Of a stretch of 64,000 bases of DNA, positions 56,728-64,000 are shown piece after piece. Each line of letters begins with the position of its first letter. Position 1 is the first letter of the stretch. A program made the translations under genes and the position numbers. This DNA comes from Zobellia nedashkovskayae. Its GTDB lineage: Bacteria > Bacteroidota > Bacteroidia > Flavobacteriales > Flavobacteriaceae. The stretch is taken from NCBI RefSeq assembly GCF_015330125.1, contig NZ_JADDXR010000002.1, positions 4,228,685 to 4,292,684 on the forward strand. The letters are read 5' to 3'. The notes beneath the pieces were generated by a model. That model did no database searches, was not told where the DNA came from, and saw only the letters and a program-made list of their open reading frames with translations.

Positions 56728-57177
56728 ATGAAAAAATTATTTCTTACCCTTCTTTTTGTAACCAGCTCTACCCTGCTCGTTCAAGCTCAAACTTTCGACT
56801 TTAAAATTGACCATTTTGCTTTAGTAGTTGAGGATTCAGATGTGAGTGCAGATTTCTATGCCAATATTCTTAAATTAGAAGAAACCCCTCACCCAGATTT
56901 AAAGCCTGGTTTTCGTTGGTTCGTGGTAAGTGGAAGTTCTCAAATACACCTTATTGAAAAGGAATTTGCTCCTTTTGAGAAGAATAAATCAATGCACTTG
57001 TGTCTTTCTACACAAGATTTAGACGGTATGATCGCGCATCTTGAAGAAAATAACATTCCTTATTGGGATTGGCCAGGTAAGAAAAATGCAGTTACCCTTC
57101 GTACAGATGGTGTACGACAAATATACTTTCAAGACCCGGATAAGTATTGGATAGAAATAAATACTGCAAAACACTAG
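56728..57177 (+). CDS. exported VOC/glyoxalase-like protein
   Basis: A 149-residue protein with a signal peptide (MKKLFLTLLFVTSSTLLVQAQ) followed by one VOC domain. The metal-ligand positions look occupied: His in KIDHFALVVED, His in SMHLCLST and Glu in YWIEINTAKH. Most VOC proteins are cytoplasmic, so export is notable. It could be a metal-dependent lyase or a binding protein in the periplasm. A strong hairpin follows the stop. Confidence 0.87.
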   Translation: MKKLFLTLLFVTSSTLLVQAQTFDFKIDHFALVVEDSDVSADFYANILKLEETPHPDLKPGFRWFVVSGSSQIHLIEKEFAPFEKNKSMHLCLSTQDLDGMIAHLEENNIPYWDWPGKKNAVTLRTDGVRQIYFQDPDKYWIEINTAKH

Positions 57178-57182
57178 AAATA

Positions 57183-57209
57183 AAAAAGAGGCCATGATGG
57201 CCTCTTTTT
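57183..57209. terminator. bidirectional terminator between VOC and murA genes
   Basis: AAAAAGAGGCCA and TGGCCTCTTTTT pair perfectly across a TGA loop. It lies between convergent genes and serves both strands. Confidence 0.9.
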
Positions 57210-57235
57210 CTTTATATAAAACTAACAAATAGCTT

Positions 57236-58543
57236 TTAGACACGTGTGATTTTTGCTCCAATTGCTCGTAAACGCGTTTCAATATCTTCATACCCACGAT
57301 CTATCTGCTCAATATTATGAATAGTAGAAGTACCTTTTGCCGATAACGCTGCTATTAACAAAGAAACTCCTGCCCTAATATCCGGCGATACCATAGTGGT
57401 AGCCTTTAAAGTAGATTTAAAATCATGACCAATTACTGTGGCACGGTGTGGATCACAAAGAATGATCTTTGCACCCATATCTATAAGTTTATCCACAAAG
57501 AACAAACGGCTTTCAAACATCTTCTGATGAATTAGCACCTCTCCTTTAGCCTGTGTAGCTACAACAAGAATAATACTTAGTAAATCTGGTGTTAGACCTG
57601 GCCAAGGAGCATCGGCAATGGTAAGAATAGAACCGTCTATAAAGTTCTGTATTTCATAACCATTAGTGTGTTTTGGTATAAAAACATCGTCCCCTTTTCG
57701 CTCTACTGTAATACCAAGCTTTCTAAATACCGTTGGTATTTGACCCAAATCATCCCAACTCACATTTTTAATAGTAAGTTCACTTTTGGTCATAGCAGCA
57801 AGACCGATCCAGCTACCGATTTCAATCATATCCGGAAGCATTCTATGATCTGTTCCACCTAAGGACTCAACACCTTCTATTTCCAATAGGTTAGAACCTA
57901 CACCAGAAATTTTAGCTCCCATACGGTTCAACATTTTACACAACTGTTGCAAATAAGGCTCACAAGCAGCATTGTAAATCGTAGTCTTACCTTCGGCCAA
58001 AACAGCCGCCATAAGAATATTGGCCGTACCCGTTACTGAAGCTTCGTCCAGTAACATATATGTACCCTTTAGTTTTTTAGCCTCAACACCGTAGAAATAT
58101 TCTTCTTTGTTGTATCTAAACTTGGCTCCTAATTTTATGAACCCTTCAAAGTGGGTATCCAAACGTCTACGTCCTATTTTATCACCGCCCGGTTTAGGGA
58201 TATATCCTTTACCAAAACGCGCCAATAAAGGACCTACCAACATTATAGACCCTCTAAGACCACGACCATCTTTTTTGAATTGGTCTGACTGTAGGTAATC
58301 TAAGTTGATATCGTCTGCCTTAAAGCTATACGAGCCTTTTGCTTTTTTCTGGATTTTTACACCCAAATCTTCAAGCAAGGCAATTAGCTTATTGACATCT
58401 ACGATGTTCGGAATATTATTAATGGTAACCGTTTCGCTAGTAAGTAGTACGGCACAGAGAATCTGTAAGGCTTCATTTTTAGCGCCTTGTGGCGTAATCT
58501 CACCAGAGAGCTGGTGACCGCCTTCAATTATAAAGGTACCCAT
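57236..58543 (-). CDS. murA: UDP-N-acetylglucosamine 1-carboxyvinyltransferase MurA
   Basis: A 435-residue enolpyruvyl transferase. It transfers enolpyruvate from PEP to UDP-GlcNAc, the first committed step of peptidoglycan synthesis. It shows the KNEAL segment (Lys22, Asn23), RGLRGSIMLVGPLLARFG and the C-terminal RGYEDIETRLRAIGA. In the loop PGGDKIG, residue 121 is Asp where most MurA proteins have the catalytic Cys (Cys115 in E. coli), the residue alkylated by fosfomycin. The rest is intact, so the enzyme should be active and fosfomycin-insensitive. It follows the DUF4290 gene by 16 bases. Confidence 0.95.
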   Translation of the reverse strand: MGTFIIEGGHQLSGEITPQGAKNEALQILCAVLLTSETVTINNIPNIVDVNKLIALLEDLGVKIQKKAKGSYSFKADDINLDYLQSDQFKKDGRGLRGSIMLVGPLLARFGKGYIPKPGGDKIGRRRLDTHFEGFIKLGAKFRYNKEEYFYGVEAKKLKGTYMLLDEASVTGTANILMAAVLAEGKTTIYNAACEPYLQQLCKMLNRMGAKISGVGSNLLEIEGVESLGGTDHRMLPDMIEIGSWIGLAAMTKSELTIKNVSWDDLGQIPTVFRKLGITVERKGDDVFIPKHTNGYEIQNFIDGSILTIADAPWPGLTPDLLSIILVVATQAKGEVLIHQKMFESRLFFVDKLIDMGAKIILCDPHRATVIGHDFKSTLKATTMVSPDIRAGVSLLIAALSAKGTSTIHNIEQIDRGYEDIETRLRAIGAKITRV

Positions 58544-58559
58544 GTAAGATTGAGGAGTA

Positions 58560-59222
58560 TTAATATCGCTTTTTACCGCGATTGTTATTGTTATTGCTAC
58601 GTTGGTTATTTTTCTTTCCTGAATTGTTGTTTCTAGGAGTTTTTGCTACCCTATTTTTCAAGAACTGACCACTATCCGTAAGACTTTCTCCGGTCATGTC
58701 TATCTGACCGTCACTAAGTTCTAGCAGGTGTTTGAAAATAGCGGAATCATCTACAGTGTCTTTGTTCCAGTTCAGGTAACATTTTTTCATGTGGTTGGCA
58801 ATGGCATATTCCAACCCATCTCGCATATCTCCCTTTTCCCATTTTACGGCAACATCAATCATTCTTTTAATGTTGTTTCCGTAGAAACGGTATTTTGGAA
58901 AATTCTGAGGGTATTCTAACGAATCCGGACGTTTTCTTAAAACCTCTTTACTCGTAATAGGAAAAGGCGATTCCACATCCAATTTAAAATCGGACATAAT
59001 AAACAACTGATCCCAAAGTTTATGCTGAAAATCAGGCACATCTCTTAAGTGTGGCTGAATATTACCCATAACACTAATAATAGATTGGGCCACTTTATTT
59101 CTCTCTTCATCGTCCTCTATGGAAATGGCATGATCTACCATTTTCTGAAAATGACGCCCGTACTCTGGAATGATCAATTTTGACCTCTCCGTGTTATATT
59201 CTAGGTTTTCTACTAAATTCAA
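58560..59222 (-). CDS. DUF4290 domain protein
   Basis: A 220-residue soluble protein. The family region (about 1-175) includes YNTERSKLIIPEYGRHFQKMV and QPHLRDVPDFQHKLWDQLF. The tail, about 30 residues, is rich in Asn, Lys, Arg and Gly and looks disordered and nucleic-acid-binding. The family is typical of Bacteroidota and often lies just before murA, as here (16 bases), so a link to envelope or RNA biology is possible. No activity is known to me. Confidence 0.88.
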   Translation of the reverse strand: MNLVENLEYNTERSKLIIPEYGRHFQKMVDHAISIEDDEERNKVAQSIISVMGNIQPHLRDVPDFQHKLWDQLFIMSDFKLDVESPFPITSKEVLRKRPDSLEYPQNFPKYRFYGNNIKRMIDVAVKWEKGDMRDGLEYAIANHMKKCYLNWNKDTVDDSAIFKHLLELSDGQIDMTGESLTDSGQFLKNRVAKTPRNNNSGKKNNQRSNNNNNRGKKRY

Positions 59223-59304
59223 ATTGAAAATTTTTGCTTAAAAATAAATAAGGAAGTGTTCTTATAACGTCTGCAAATTAAGAAAATTATAGGTGAAATA
59301 CTAT

Positions 59305-59592
59305 TTATAGGGATATAACCCCTTCAACCTTGCCTACTTCTTCGTATTTCTCTATTACAGCATCGGGGTTTTTCATGTCTACCGTAATGGAAACACTAGT
59401 ATACTTTGCGTTTTTAGATTTCTTTAATTGTATAACAGCACCCGTGTTATCAAATATTTCATGAATGCTTTTTATTTTTTCAGGCTCGGTCTTCACTATA
59501 AATTTATAAAGATAATTAGAGGGCCAAGTAGATGTTTCTTCTAACTGCTTACGTAAGTGTTTGTAGAAATCTTCTGGAGATTGATTTTCCAT
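59305..59592 (-). CDS. DUF493 family protein
   Basis: A 95-residue protein of the DUF493/UPF0250 type, a small ferredoxin-like fold: WPSNYLYKFIVKTEP, then YTSVSITVDMKNPDAVIEKYEEV. The family is related to the ACT-like YbeD protein and is thought to have a regulatory role. A TATCTTTG -7 element (59607-59614) lies 15 bases above its start. Confidence 0.85.
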   Translation of the reverse strand: MENQSPEDFYKHLRKQLEETSTWPSNYLYKFIVKTEPEKIKSIHEIFDNTGAVIQLKKSKNAKYTSVSITVDMKNPDAVIEKYEEVGKVEGVISL

Positions 59593-59606
59593 ATATCCGT
59601 TTTTTA

Positions 59607-59614
59607 CAAAGATA
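59607..59614 (-). promoter_or_regulatory. -7 element of the DUF493 gene
   Basis: On the minus strand this is TATCTTTG, an exact consensus match, 15 bases before the ATG. A TTG lies 13 bases above, too near for the standard spacing. Confidence 0.5.
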
Positions 59615-59652
59615 ACGGTAAACGTTCAATTTTAAAATCATTGCGGAATGAT

Positions 59653-59660
59653 TACTTTTG
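59653..59660 (+). promoter_or_regulatory. -7 element of the NTPase-recQ operon
   Basis: TACTTTTG is an exact TAnnTTTG match, facing away from the DUF493 promoter. It puts the transcript start near 59667 and thereby decides for a start codon near 59680 in the next gene. Confidence 0.5.
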
Positions 59661-59679
59661 CACGAACAACAATTATCTA

Positions 59680-60243
59680 TTGGATCTTAAAAAAGTAGTT
59701 ATTACAGGTGGCCCAAGTACAGGCAAAACATCAGTTATAGAAAACCTTGAAAAAAATGGTTTTCCGGTTGTACACGAACTTATACGAAGTATGACTTCAT
59801 TAGAAAAAAATGAGGATAACGCCAATGAATTTGCCGTTAACCCTATTCTTTCCGTAAAAGACCCTAAGAAATTTAATCAGAGCCTTTTAGATGGCAGGAT
59901 ACAACAATATGTGGACGCAGAAAACACCTCTGGTAAAATTGTTTTTTTTGACCGAGGAATACCTGATGTACATGCATACATGAACTGTTTTGGACAGACC
60001 TATAGCGAGGAGTTTGAGAAGCCATGTCACACCTATCGCTACCATCAAATTCTACTGATGCCACCATGGAAAGAAATCCATGTAGTAGACAACGAAAGGT
60101 TTGAATCTTTTGAAGAAGCCCAGCAGGTTTATGAGCACCTTAAAGCTACCTATGAAAAAGTAGGCTATCCTATAACTATAGTGCCAAAAGGAAGTATTGA
60201 AGAACGCACAAGCTTTATTCTAGAACTGCTAAATTTAAAATAA
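59680..60243 (+). CDS. small P-loop NTPase (AAA-type) of unknown substrate
   Basis: A protein of 187 residues when started at the TTG at 59680. An upstream ATG at 59557 would overlap the DUF493 gene and both promoters, and its first 40 residues do not look like protein. The Walker A motif GGPSTGKTS lies right after the first strand (KKVVIT). A DRG motif follows in FFDRGIPDVHAYM, and the C-terminal half has a helix-rich lid region. It resembles small ATP/GTP-binding kinases of Bacteroidota. It is coupled to recQ (TAATG). Confidence 0.8.
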   Translation: MDLKKVVITGGPSTGKTSVIENLEKNGFPVVHELIRSMTSLEKNEDNANEFAVNPILSVKDPKKFNQSLLDGRIQQYVDAENTSGKIVFFDRGIPDVHAYMNCFGQTYSEEFEKPCHTYRYHQILLMPPWKEIHVVDNERFESFEEAQQVYEHLKATYEKVGYPITIVPKGSIEERTSFILELLNLK

Positions 60244-62141
60244 TGCACGAAGACCCGATATCCATTTTACGGCAATATTGGGGCTTTGATAGTTTTAAAG
60301 GTTCCCAAAAAGAAATCATTGATGCCATTTTAGATAAGCGAGACGTGTTGGCCTTACTACCAACAGGTGGTGGTAAATCTGTTTGCTTTCAAGTGCCAGC
60401 TATGGCACAAGAAGGACTTTGTATTGTAGTCTCTCCTCTAATTGCCCTTATACAAGATCAGGTAGAAGGTCTCAAAAAAAAAGGCATTAAAGCCATAGCG
60501 CTTACTGGCGGTATCCCTTTTAATGAACTTTTGGATCTATTAGACAACTGTTTATATGGAGGGTACAAATTTGTATACCTATCCCCAGAACGTTTACAAC
60601 AAGAATTGGTTCAGGAGAAAATACGCCAGATGAACGTGAACCTTGTTGCCATAGATGAAGCACATTGTATTTCTCAATGGGGACACGATTTTAGGCCTGC
60701 TTATCTAGAATGCGCAGAACTACGTAAACTCCTACCCCAGACCCCAGTAGTGGCATTGACCGCAACAGCAACGGATAGAGTTGCCCATGATATTGTGGAG
60801 AGCTTGCATTTAACAGCTCCCGTAATTGTTACGGATTCTTTTGCCAGAAAAAATATTGCTTTCAAGATTTTATGGGAAGAAGACAAGCATTACAGGCTGG
60901 CACAGCTTTGTTCACAAATAAAGAAAAGCGGAATTGTATATGTGGGCACTCGGAGAGGCACTGTAGAACTAGCTCAGTTTTTAAACTCCAAAGGATGTAG
61001 CGCTACTTTTTTTCACGGAGGAATACCAAAAAAAGAGAAAGAGAAAAAACTGGACCAATGGCTCACGAATAAAACACAAATTATGGTAGCTACTAATGCC
61101 TTTGGTATGGGCGTGGACAAGCCAGATGTTTCTTTAGTGGTGCATTATCAAATACCGGATTGTCTTGAAAACTATTATCAAGAAGCTGGGAGAGCAGGTC
61201 GTGATGGTCAACCGGCAGAAGCCGTTTTAATTACCAATCCCAACGATGAAGAACAACTGAAGAATCAGTTTTTGAGCGTTCTACCGGATACTGCCTTTCT
61301 AAAAAAGATATATAACAAACTCAACAATTACTTTAGAATAGGATACGGCGAGGGTAGTAATGAAACCTTTCAGTTCAACTTTAATGAGTTTGTAAGGACC
61401 TATAGCTTAAATTCATTTCTAGCCTATAACGGTCTCAAAATTCTAGACCGCAACTCGGTGGTTTCGTTATCGGAATCGTTTTCAAAAAGAACTATTGTTC
61501 AATTCATTTCTGAAAAGGATGCCATTTTTGACTATTTGGATTTACATAAAGAAGCGGCTAGTATTATCCAAACCATTTTAAGAACCTATGGTGGAATTTT
61601 TGATTTTGAGACAAAAATCAATACGGGTATTATTTCTAAGAAAACCAACACATCTGAAAAACATGTTTTCAAGGTTTTGGAACAACTAAAAAAAGATGGC
61701 ATCATAACCTATGAAGCACACCAAAGCGATTTAGAAATTACCTTTCTTGTTCCCCGTGAAGACGACCTAACTATAAATGTCTTCGCCAAAAAAGTACAGG
61801 AACAAAACCAAGTTAAGACGGAAAAGGTTTTTCAAATGATAGACTACATTAAGAATGATACCAAATGTAGAAGCAGACAGATTTTGGAATACTTTGGAGA
61901 AAATAATACGGTAGACTGTGGCATATGCGATGTTTGTATAAAAAAGAGAACACCCCAGCAACCTACATTCATTGAGGTTTCAAAGGAAATCACCTCCATA
62001 TTACAAGATTCACCACATACATCAAGAGCGCTAATAGCTGTAATGACCTATAAAGAAAAGCTTGTTTTAAGAGCTTTGCAGCTGATGTTAGAAGATGATG
62101 TTATTGAGATTGACACAAAAAATGAGTATCGAATAAAATAG
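60243..62141 (+). CDS. recQ: RecQ family ATP-dependent DNA helicase
   Basis: A 632-residue superfamily 2 helicase. Motif I is TGGGKS (41-46), motif II DEAH (138-141) followed by CISQWGHDFRP, motif V VATNAFGMGVDKPD and motif VI QEAGRAGRDG. The RecQ C-terminal zinc region shows the cysteines CRSRQILEYFG and CGICDVC. It has no HRDC domain, being shorter at the C-terminus than the long RecQ forms. It unwinds DNA in recombination and repair. It overlaps the NTPase stop by one base. Confidence 0.93.
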   Translation: MHEDPISILRQYWGFDSFKGSQKEIIDAILDKRDVLALLPTGGGKSVCFQVPAMAQEGLCIVVSPLIALIQDQVEGLKKKGIKAIALTGGIPFNELLDLLDNCLYGGYKFVYLSPERLQQELVQEKIRQMNVNLVAIDEAHCISQWGHDFRPAYLECAELRKLLPQTPVVALTATATDRVAHDIVESLHLTAPVIVTDSFARKNIAFKILWEEDKHYRLAQLCSQIKKSGIVYVGTRRGTVELAQFLNSKGCSATFFHGGIPKKEKEKKLDQWLTNKTQIMVATNAFGMGVDKPDVSLVVHYQIPDCLENYYQEAGRAGRDGQPAEAVLITNPNDEEQLKNQFLSVLPDTAFLKKIYNKLNNYFRIGYGEGSNETFQFNFNEFVRTYSLNSFLAYNGLKILDRNSVVSLSESFSKRTIVQFISEKDAIFDYLDLHKEAASIIQTILRTYGGIFDFETKINTGIISKKTNTSEKHVFKVLEQLKKDGIITYEAHQSDLEITFLVPREDDLTINVFAKKVQEQNQVKTEKVFQMIDYIKNDTKCRSRQILEYFGENNTVDCGICDVCIKKRTPQQPTFIEVSKEITSILQDSPHTSRALIAVMTYKEKLVLRALQLMLEDDVIEIDTKNEYRIK

Positions 62142-62178
62142 ACCTTATATAGTATAGGTTAAAAAATAAAGGAACACA

Positions 62179-63126
62179 ATGAAAGATTTACGCATCGTCT
62201 TTATGGGAACGCCAGAGTTTGCAACTACCATTCTAGCGAAATTAGTGGATAATAATTATAATGTAGTAGGCGTCATTACGGCACCGGACAGACCCGCCGG
62301 AAGAGGCAGAAGCCTACAACAATCTCACGTAAAAAAATACGCACTAGAAAACGGTCTAAAAGTACTACAGCCTACGAATCTTAAAAACGAAGATTTTTTA
62401 GCCGAATTAAAGGACTTGAATGCAAACCTTCAAATTGTGGTTGCTTTCCGCATGTTACCAAAGGCGGTATGGGCCATGCCCGAATACGGCACATTTAACC
62501 TTCATGCTTCCCTTTTACCAGATTACAGAGGTGCAGCACCTATAAACTGGGCTATTATCAACGGAGAAAAAGAAACAGGCGTTACTACCTTCTTTATAGA
62601 TGACAAAATAGATACCGGAGAAATCATACTACAAGACCGCACGAACATAGAAGAAAACATGTCTGCAGGAGAACTACATGACAAATTAATGGTCATGGGT
62701 GCCGATCTTGTACTAAAAACGGTGGAAGCAATTGCCAAAGGATCTGTAACCACTATAGCACAACCCACTTCAAAAGAGTTAAAAGAAGCATTTAAAATAC
62801 ACAAGGATACTTGTGAAATAGATTGGAATAAATCTATTGATAATGTCTTTAACCATATAAGAGGATTAAGTCCTTATCCTGGTGCATGGACTACATTAAT
62901 AAATGGAGAAGAGAAGGTTTTTGTAAAAATATATGATACCGAGAAAGAAATTATCCATCACCAATTAAATGTAGGAGAAATAGAATTCACCAAAAAAGAA
63001 CTCAAAGTTGCGGTAGTTGGTGGGTACTTAAACCTACTGGAAATACAGCTGCCAGGTAAGCGAAAAATGAAAATTCAGGATGTTCTAAATGGTCTAAACT
63101 TGCAAAAAAATGCCCAAATGTTGTAA
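62179..63126 (+). CDS. fmt: methionyl-tRNA formyltransferase
   Basis: A 315-residue enzyme that formylates Met-tRNA(fMet) with 10-formyl-tetrahydrofolate. The formyl-transfer residues are visible: Asn107 and His109 in FNLHASLLPDYRGAAP, and Asp145 in DDKIDTGEI. The SLLPDYRG signature and a C-terminal OB-like domain (about 210-315) complete it. It starts 37 bases after recQ and is probably in the same transcript. Confidence 0.96.
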   Translation: MKDLRIVFMGTPEFATTILAKLVDNNYNVVGVITAPDRPAGRGRSLQQSHVKKYALENGLKVLQPTNLKNEDFLAELKDLNANLQIVVAFRMLPKAVWAMPEYGTFNLHASLLPDYRGAAPINWAIINGEKETGVTTFFIDDKIDTGEIILQDRTNIEENMSAGELHDKLMVMGADLVLKTVEAIAKGSVTTIAQPTSKELKEAFKIHKDTCEIDWNKSIDNVFNHIRGLSPYPGAWTTLINGEEKVFVKIYDTEKEIIHHQLNVGEIEFTKKELKVAVVGGYLNLLEIQLPGKRKMKIQDVLNGLNLQKNAQML

Positions 63127-63227
63127 AGCCTTGGTATCATTGGGCTGCGAGAAGCGTAAAAAACCCCCTACTTTATCAACAAACACCCATAGTTATTAAC
63201 AAAAACAGCGATTTCCCCCTATTTTAC

Positions 63228-63257
63228 TTGCGTTGGAAGGAAATCCCTATAAATTTG
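63228..63257 (+). promoter_or_regulatory. promoter of the HU gene
   Basis: TTG (63228-63230), a 19-base spacer and TAAATTTG (63250-63257) match the Bacteroidota sigma-A promoter exactly, 43 bases before the ATG. Confidence 0.75.
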
Positions 63258-63300
63258 TTTAACATTAAAATACGTTTAACAACAATTAATTAATTAAATT

Positions 63301-63573
63301 ATGAACAAAACAGAATTGATCGATGCAATGGCAGCAGACGCCGGCATCACAAAAGCCGCAGCAAAAAAAGCATTGGAATCTTTCTTAGGAAATGTTGAAG
63401 GATCTCTTAAAGGAGGTAACAGAGTTTCTTTAGTTGGTTTTGGATCTTGGTCAGTATCTAAAAGAAATGCAAGAGAAGGAAGAAACCCTTCTACAGGTAA
63501 AACTATCCAGATTGCAGCTAAGAACGTTGTAAAGTTCAAAGCAGGATCTGAATTAGCAAATTCAGTAAACTAG
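63301..63573 (+). CDS. HU family DNA-binding protein
   Basis: A 90-residue HU/IHF-type nucleoid protein. The helical N-terminus starts MNKTELIDAMAADAGITKAAAKKAL. The beta-arm signature is GFGSWSVSKRNAREGRNPSTG (written in part), and the end is VVKFKAGSEL. It bends and compacts DNA as a dimer. It has its own consensus promoter and a strong terminator, as expected for an abundant protein. Confidence 0.96.
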   Translation: MNKTELIDAMAADAGITKAAAKKALESFLGNVEGSLKGGNRVSLVGFGSWSVSKRNAREGRNPSTGKTIQIAAKNVVKFKAGSELANSVN

Positions 63574-63592
63574 TCTTACTAGCCTTAATATT

Positions 63593-63625
63593 AAAAAGCG
63601 TCTACTTTGTAGGCGCTTTTTTTTT
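63593..63625 (+). terminator. rho-independent terminator after the HU gene
   Basis: AAAAGCGTCTAC pairs with GTAGGCGCTTTT (one T-G wobble) across TTT, followed by more T, 20 bases after the HU stop. Confidence 0.9.
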
Positions 63626-63633
63626 ATTCATAC

Positions 63634-63663
63634 TTGCTTTTTATAAGAAATGTCTTATTTTAG
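63634..63663 (+). promoter_or_regulatory. promoter of the YqgE gene
   Basis: TTG (63634-63636), a 19-base spacer and TATTTTAG (63656-63663, one mismatch to TAnnTTTG), 22 bases before the ATG. Confidence 0.55.
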
Positions 63664-63684
63664 TTATCATTAGTTCATATAATT

Positions 63685-64000
63685 ATGGTAGACCTAAAAC
63701 CAGAAAAGGGCAAGCTCCTTATTGCAGAACCAACCTTGACCGGAGACGTATCCTTTAATCGCTCCGTAGTTCTCTTAGCAGAACATAATAAAGAGGGCTC
63801 AGTTGGCTTCATATTAAACAAGCCCTTAGAGTACACCATTGGCGAACTCATAAACGAAATTGAAATTCCTTTCCAAGTTTATAACGGCGGCCCTGTAGAA
63901 CAGGACAATTTGTACTTTATACACAAAGTTCCAGATTTGATAACCAACAGCATTGAGATTTCCGATGGTATCTTTTGGGGCGGAGATTTTGAGAACACCA
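63685..64000 (+). CDS. YqgE/AlgH family protein, N-terminal part (runs off window)
   Basis: The frame from the ATG at 63685 is open to the right edge (105 codons). It begins with the family opening KGKLLIAEPTLTGDVSFNRSVVLL. GFILNKPL and YNGGPVEQDNLYFIH follow, all classic for YqgE/AlgH (DUF179). The family is widespread and its function is unsettled. It lies downstream of HU with its own promoter. Confidence 0.92.
   Translation, partial: MVDLKPEKGKLLIAEPTLTGDVSFNRSVVLLAEHNKEGSVGFILNKPLEYTIGELINEIEIPFQVYNGGPVEQDNLYFIHKVPDLITNSIEISDGIFWGGDFENT

Noticed and set aside
59557-59679. Longer N-terminus for the small NTPase
   Set aside because: It would overlap the DUF493 start and both divergent -7 elements, and the added residues do not resemble the family. 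The TTG at 59680 is preferred.
1-64000. CRISPR arrays, transposases, integrases, phage genes, retrons, toxin-antitoxin pairs
   Set aside because: I looked for spaced repeats, recombinase motifs and short paired genes on both strands and saw none. Composition is even across the window.

Overview
The window looks like chromosome of a marine-type Flavobacteriaceae (Bacteroidota). Evidence: low GC, two SusC/SusD pairs, many lipoproteins with a Cys after a short hydrophobic leader, exact or near matches to the Bacteroidota promoter (TTG, 19-21 nt, TAnnTTTG), weak Shine-Dalgarno signals, a fused ResB-ResC cytochrome c maturation protein, bacillithiol-type BshB1, and Bacteroidota-restricted families (DUF4290, DUF2520, DUF6340, DUF2911). 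The genus (Zobellia/Maribacter/Arenibacter-like) is a guess. I saw no prophage, insertion sequence, CRISPR array or rRNA.

Layout. 1-1248: end of an alpha/beta hydrolase, a GNAT and a VOC gene, translationally coupled. 1253-7236: a complete trans-4-hydroxy-L-proline catabolic cluster (epimerase, FAD dehydrogenase, deaminase, ketoglutarate semialdehyde dehydrogenase) with a divergent AraC regulator. 7245-10150: exported aldose epimerase and M28 peptidase. 10267-10391: tRNA-His with promoter and terminator. 10596-16073: a TPR histidine kinase with repeated sites upstream, then BshB1, a PLP sulfur enzyme and a MATE pump. 16375-27627: polysaccharide-utilisation-like locus 1 (ECF sigma, FecR anti-sigma, STN-type SusC, SusD, PhoD-type phosphatase, sulfatase), with a strong antisense-facing terminator in the fecR-susC gap. 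27744-34601: cytochrome c maturation, DUF2520, KdsC-like, Maf, a lipoprotein and a short MscS. 34753-39119: large PIG-L deacetylase, a 33-residue membrane protein, and a sodium/solute symporter. 39261-51646: locus 2 (LacI, SusC without STN, SusD, FG-GAP/ASPIC-UnbV lipoprotein, DUF5107-TPR protein). 51700-57177: DUF2911; an SRPBCC/SDR/photolyase operon; a DUF6340 lipoprotein; an exported VOC protein. 57236-64000: housekeeping (MurA with Asp in place of the fosfomycin-target Cys, DUF4290, DUF493, an NTPase, RecQ, Fmt, HU, YqgE start).

The two SusCD loci use different control logics. Locus 1 has the outer-membrane signalling set (STN domain to FecR to ECF sigma). Locus 2 has a soluble LacI-type sensor and its SusC lacks STN. 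Neither carries a glycoside hydrolase I recognise, so their catalytic parts (sulfatase plus phosphatase; DUF5107 with a mutarotase-like look) are the most interesting unknowns. All functional statements are homology readings by eye; no database was searched.
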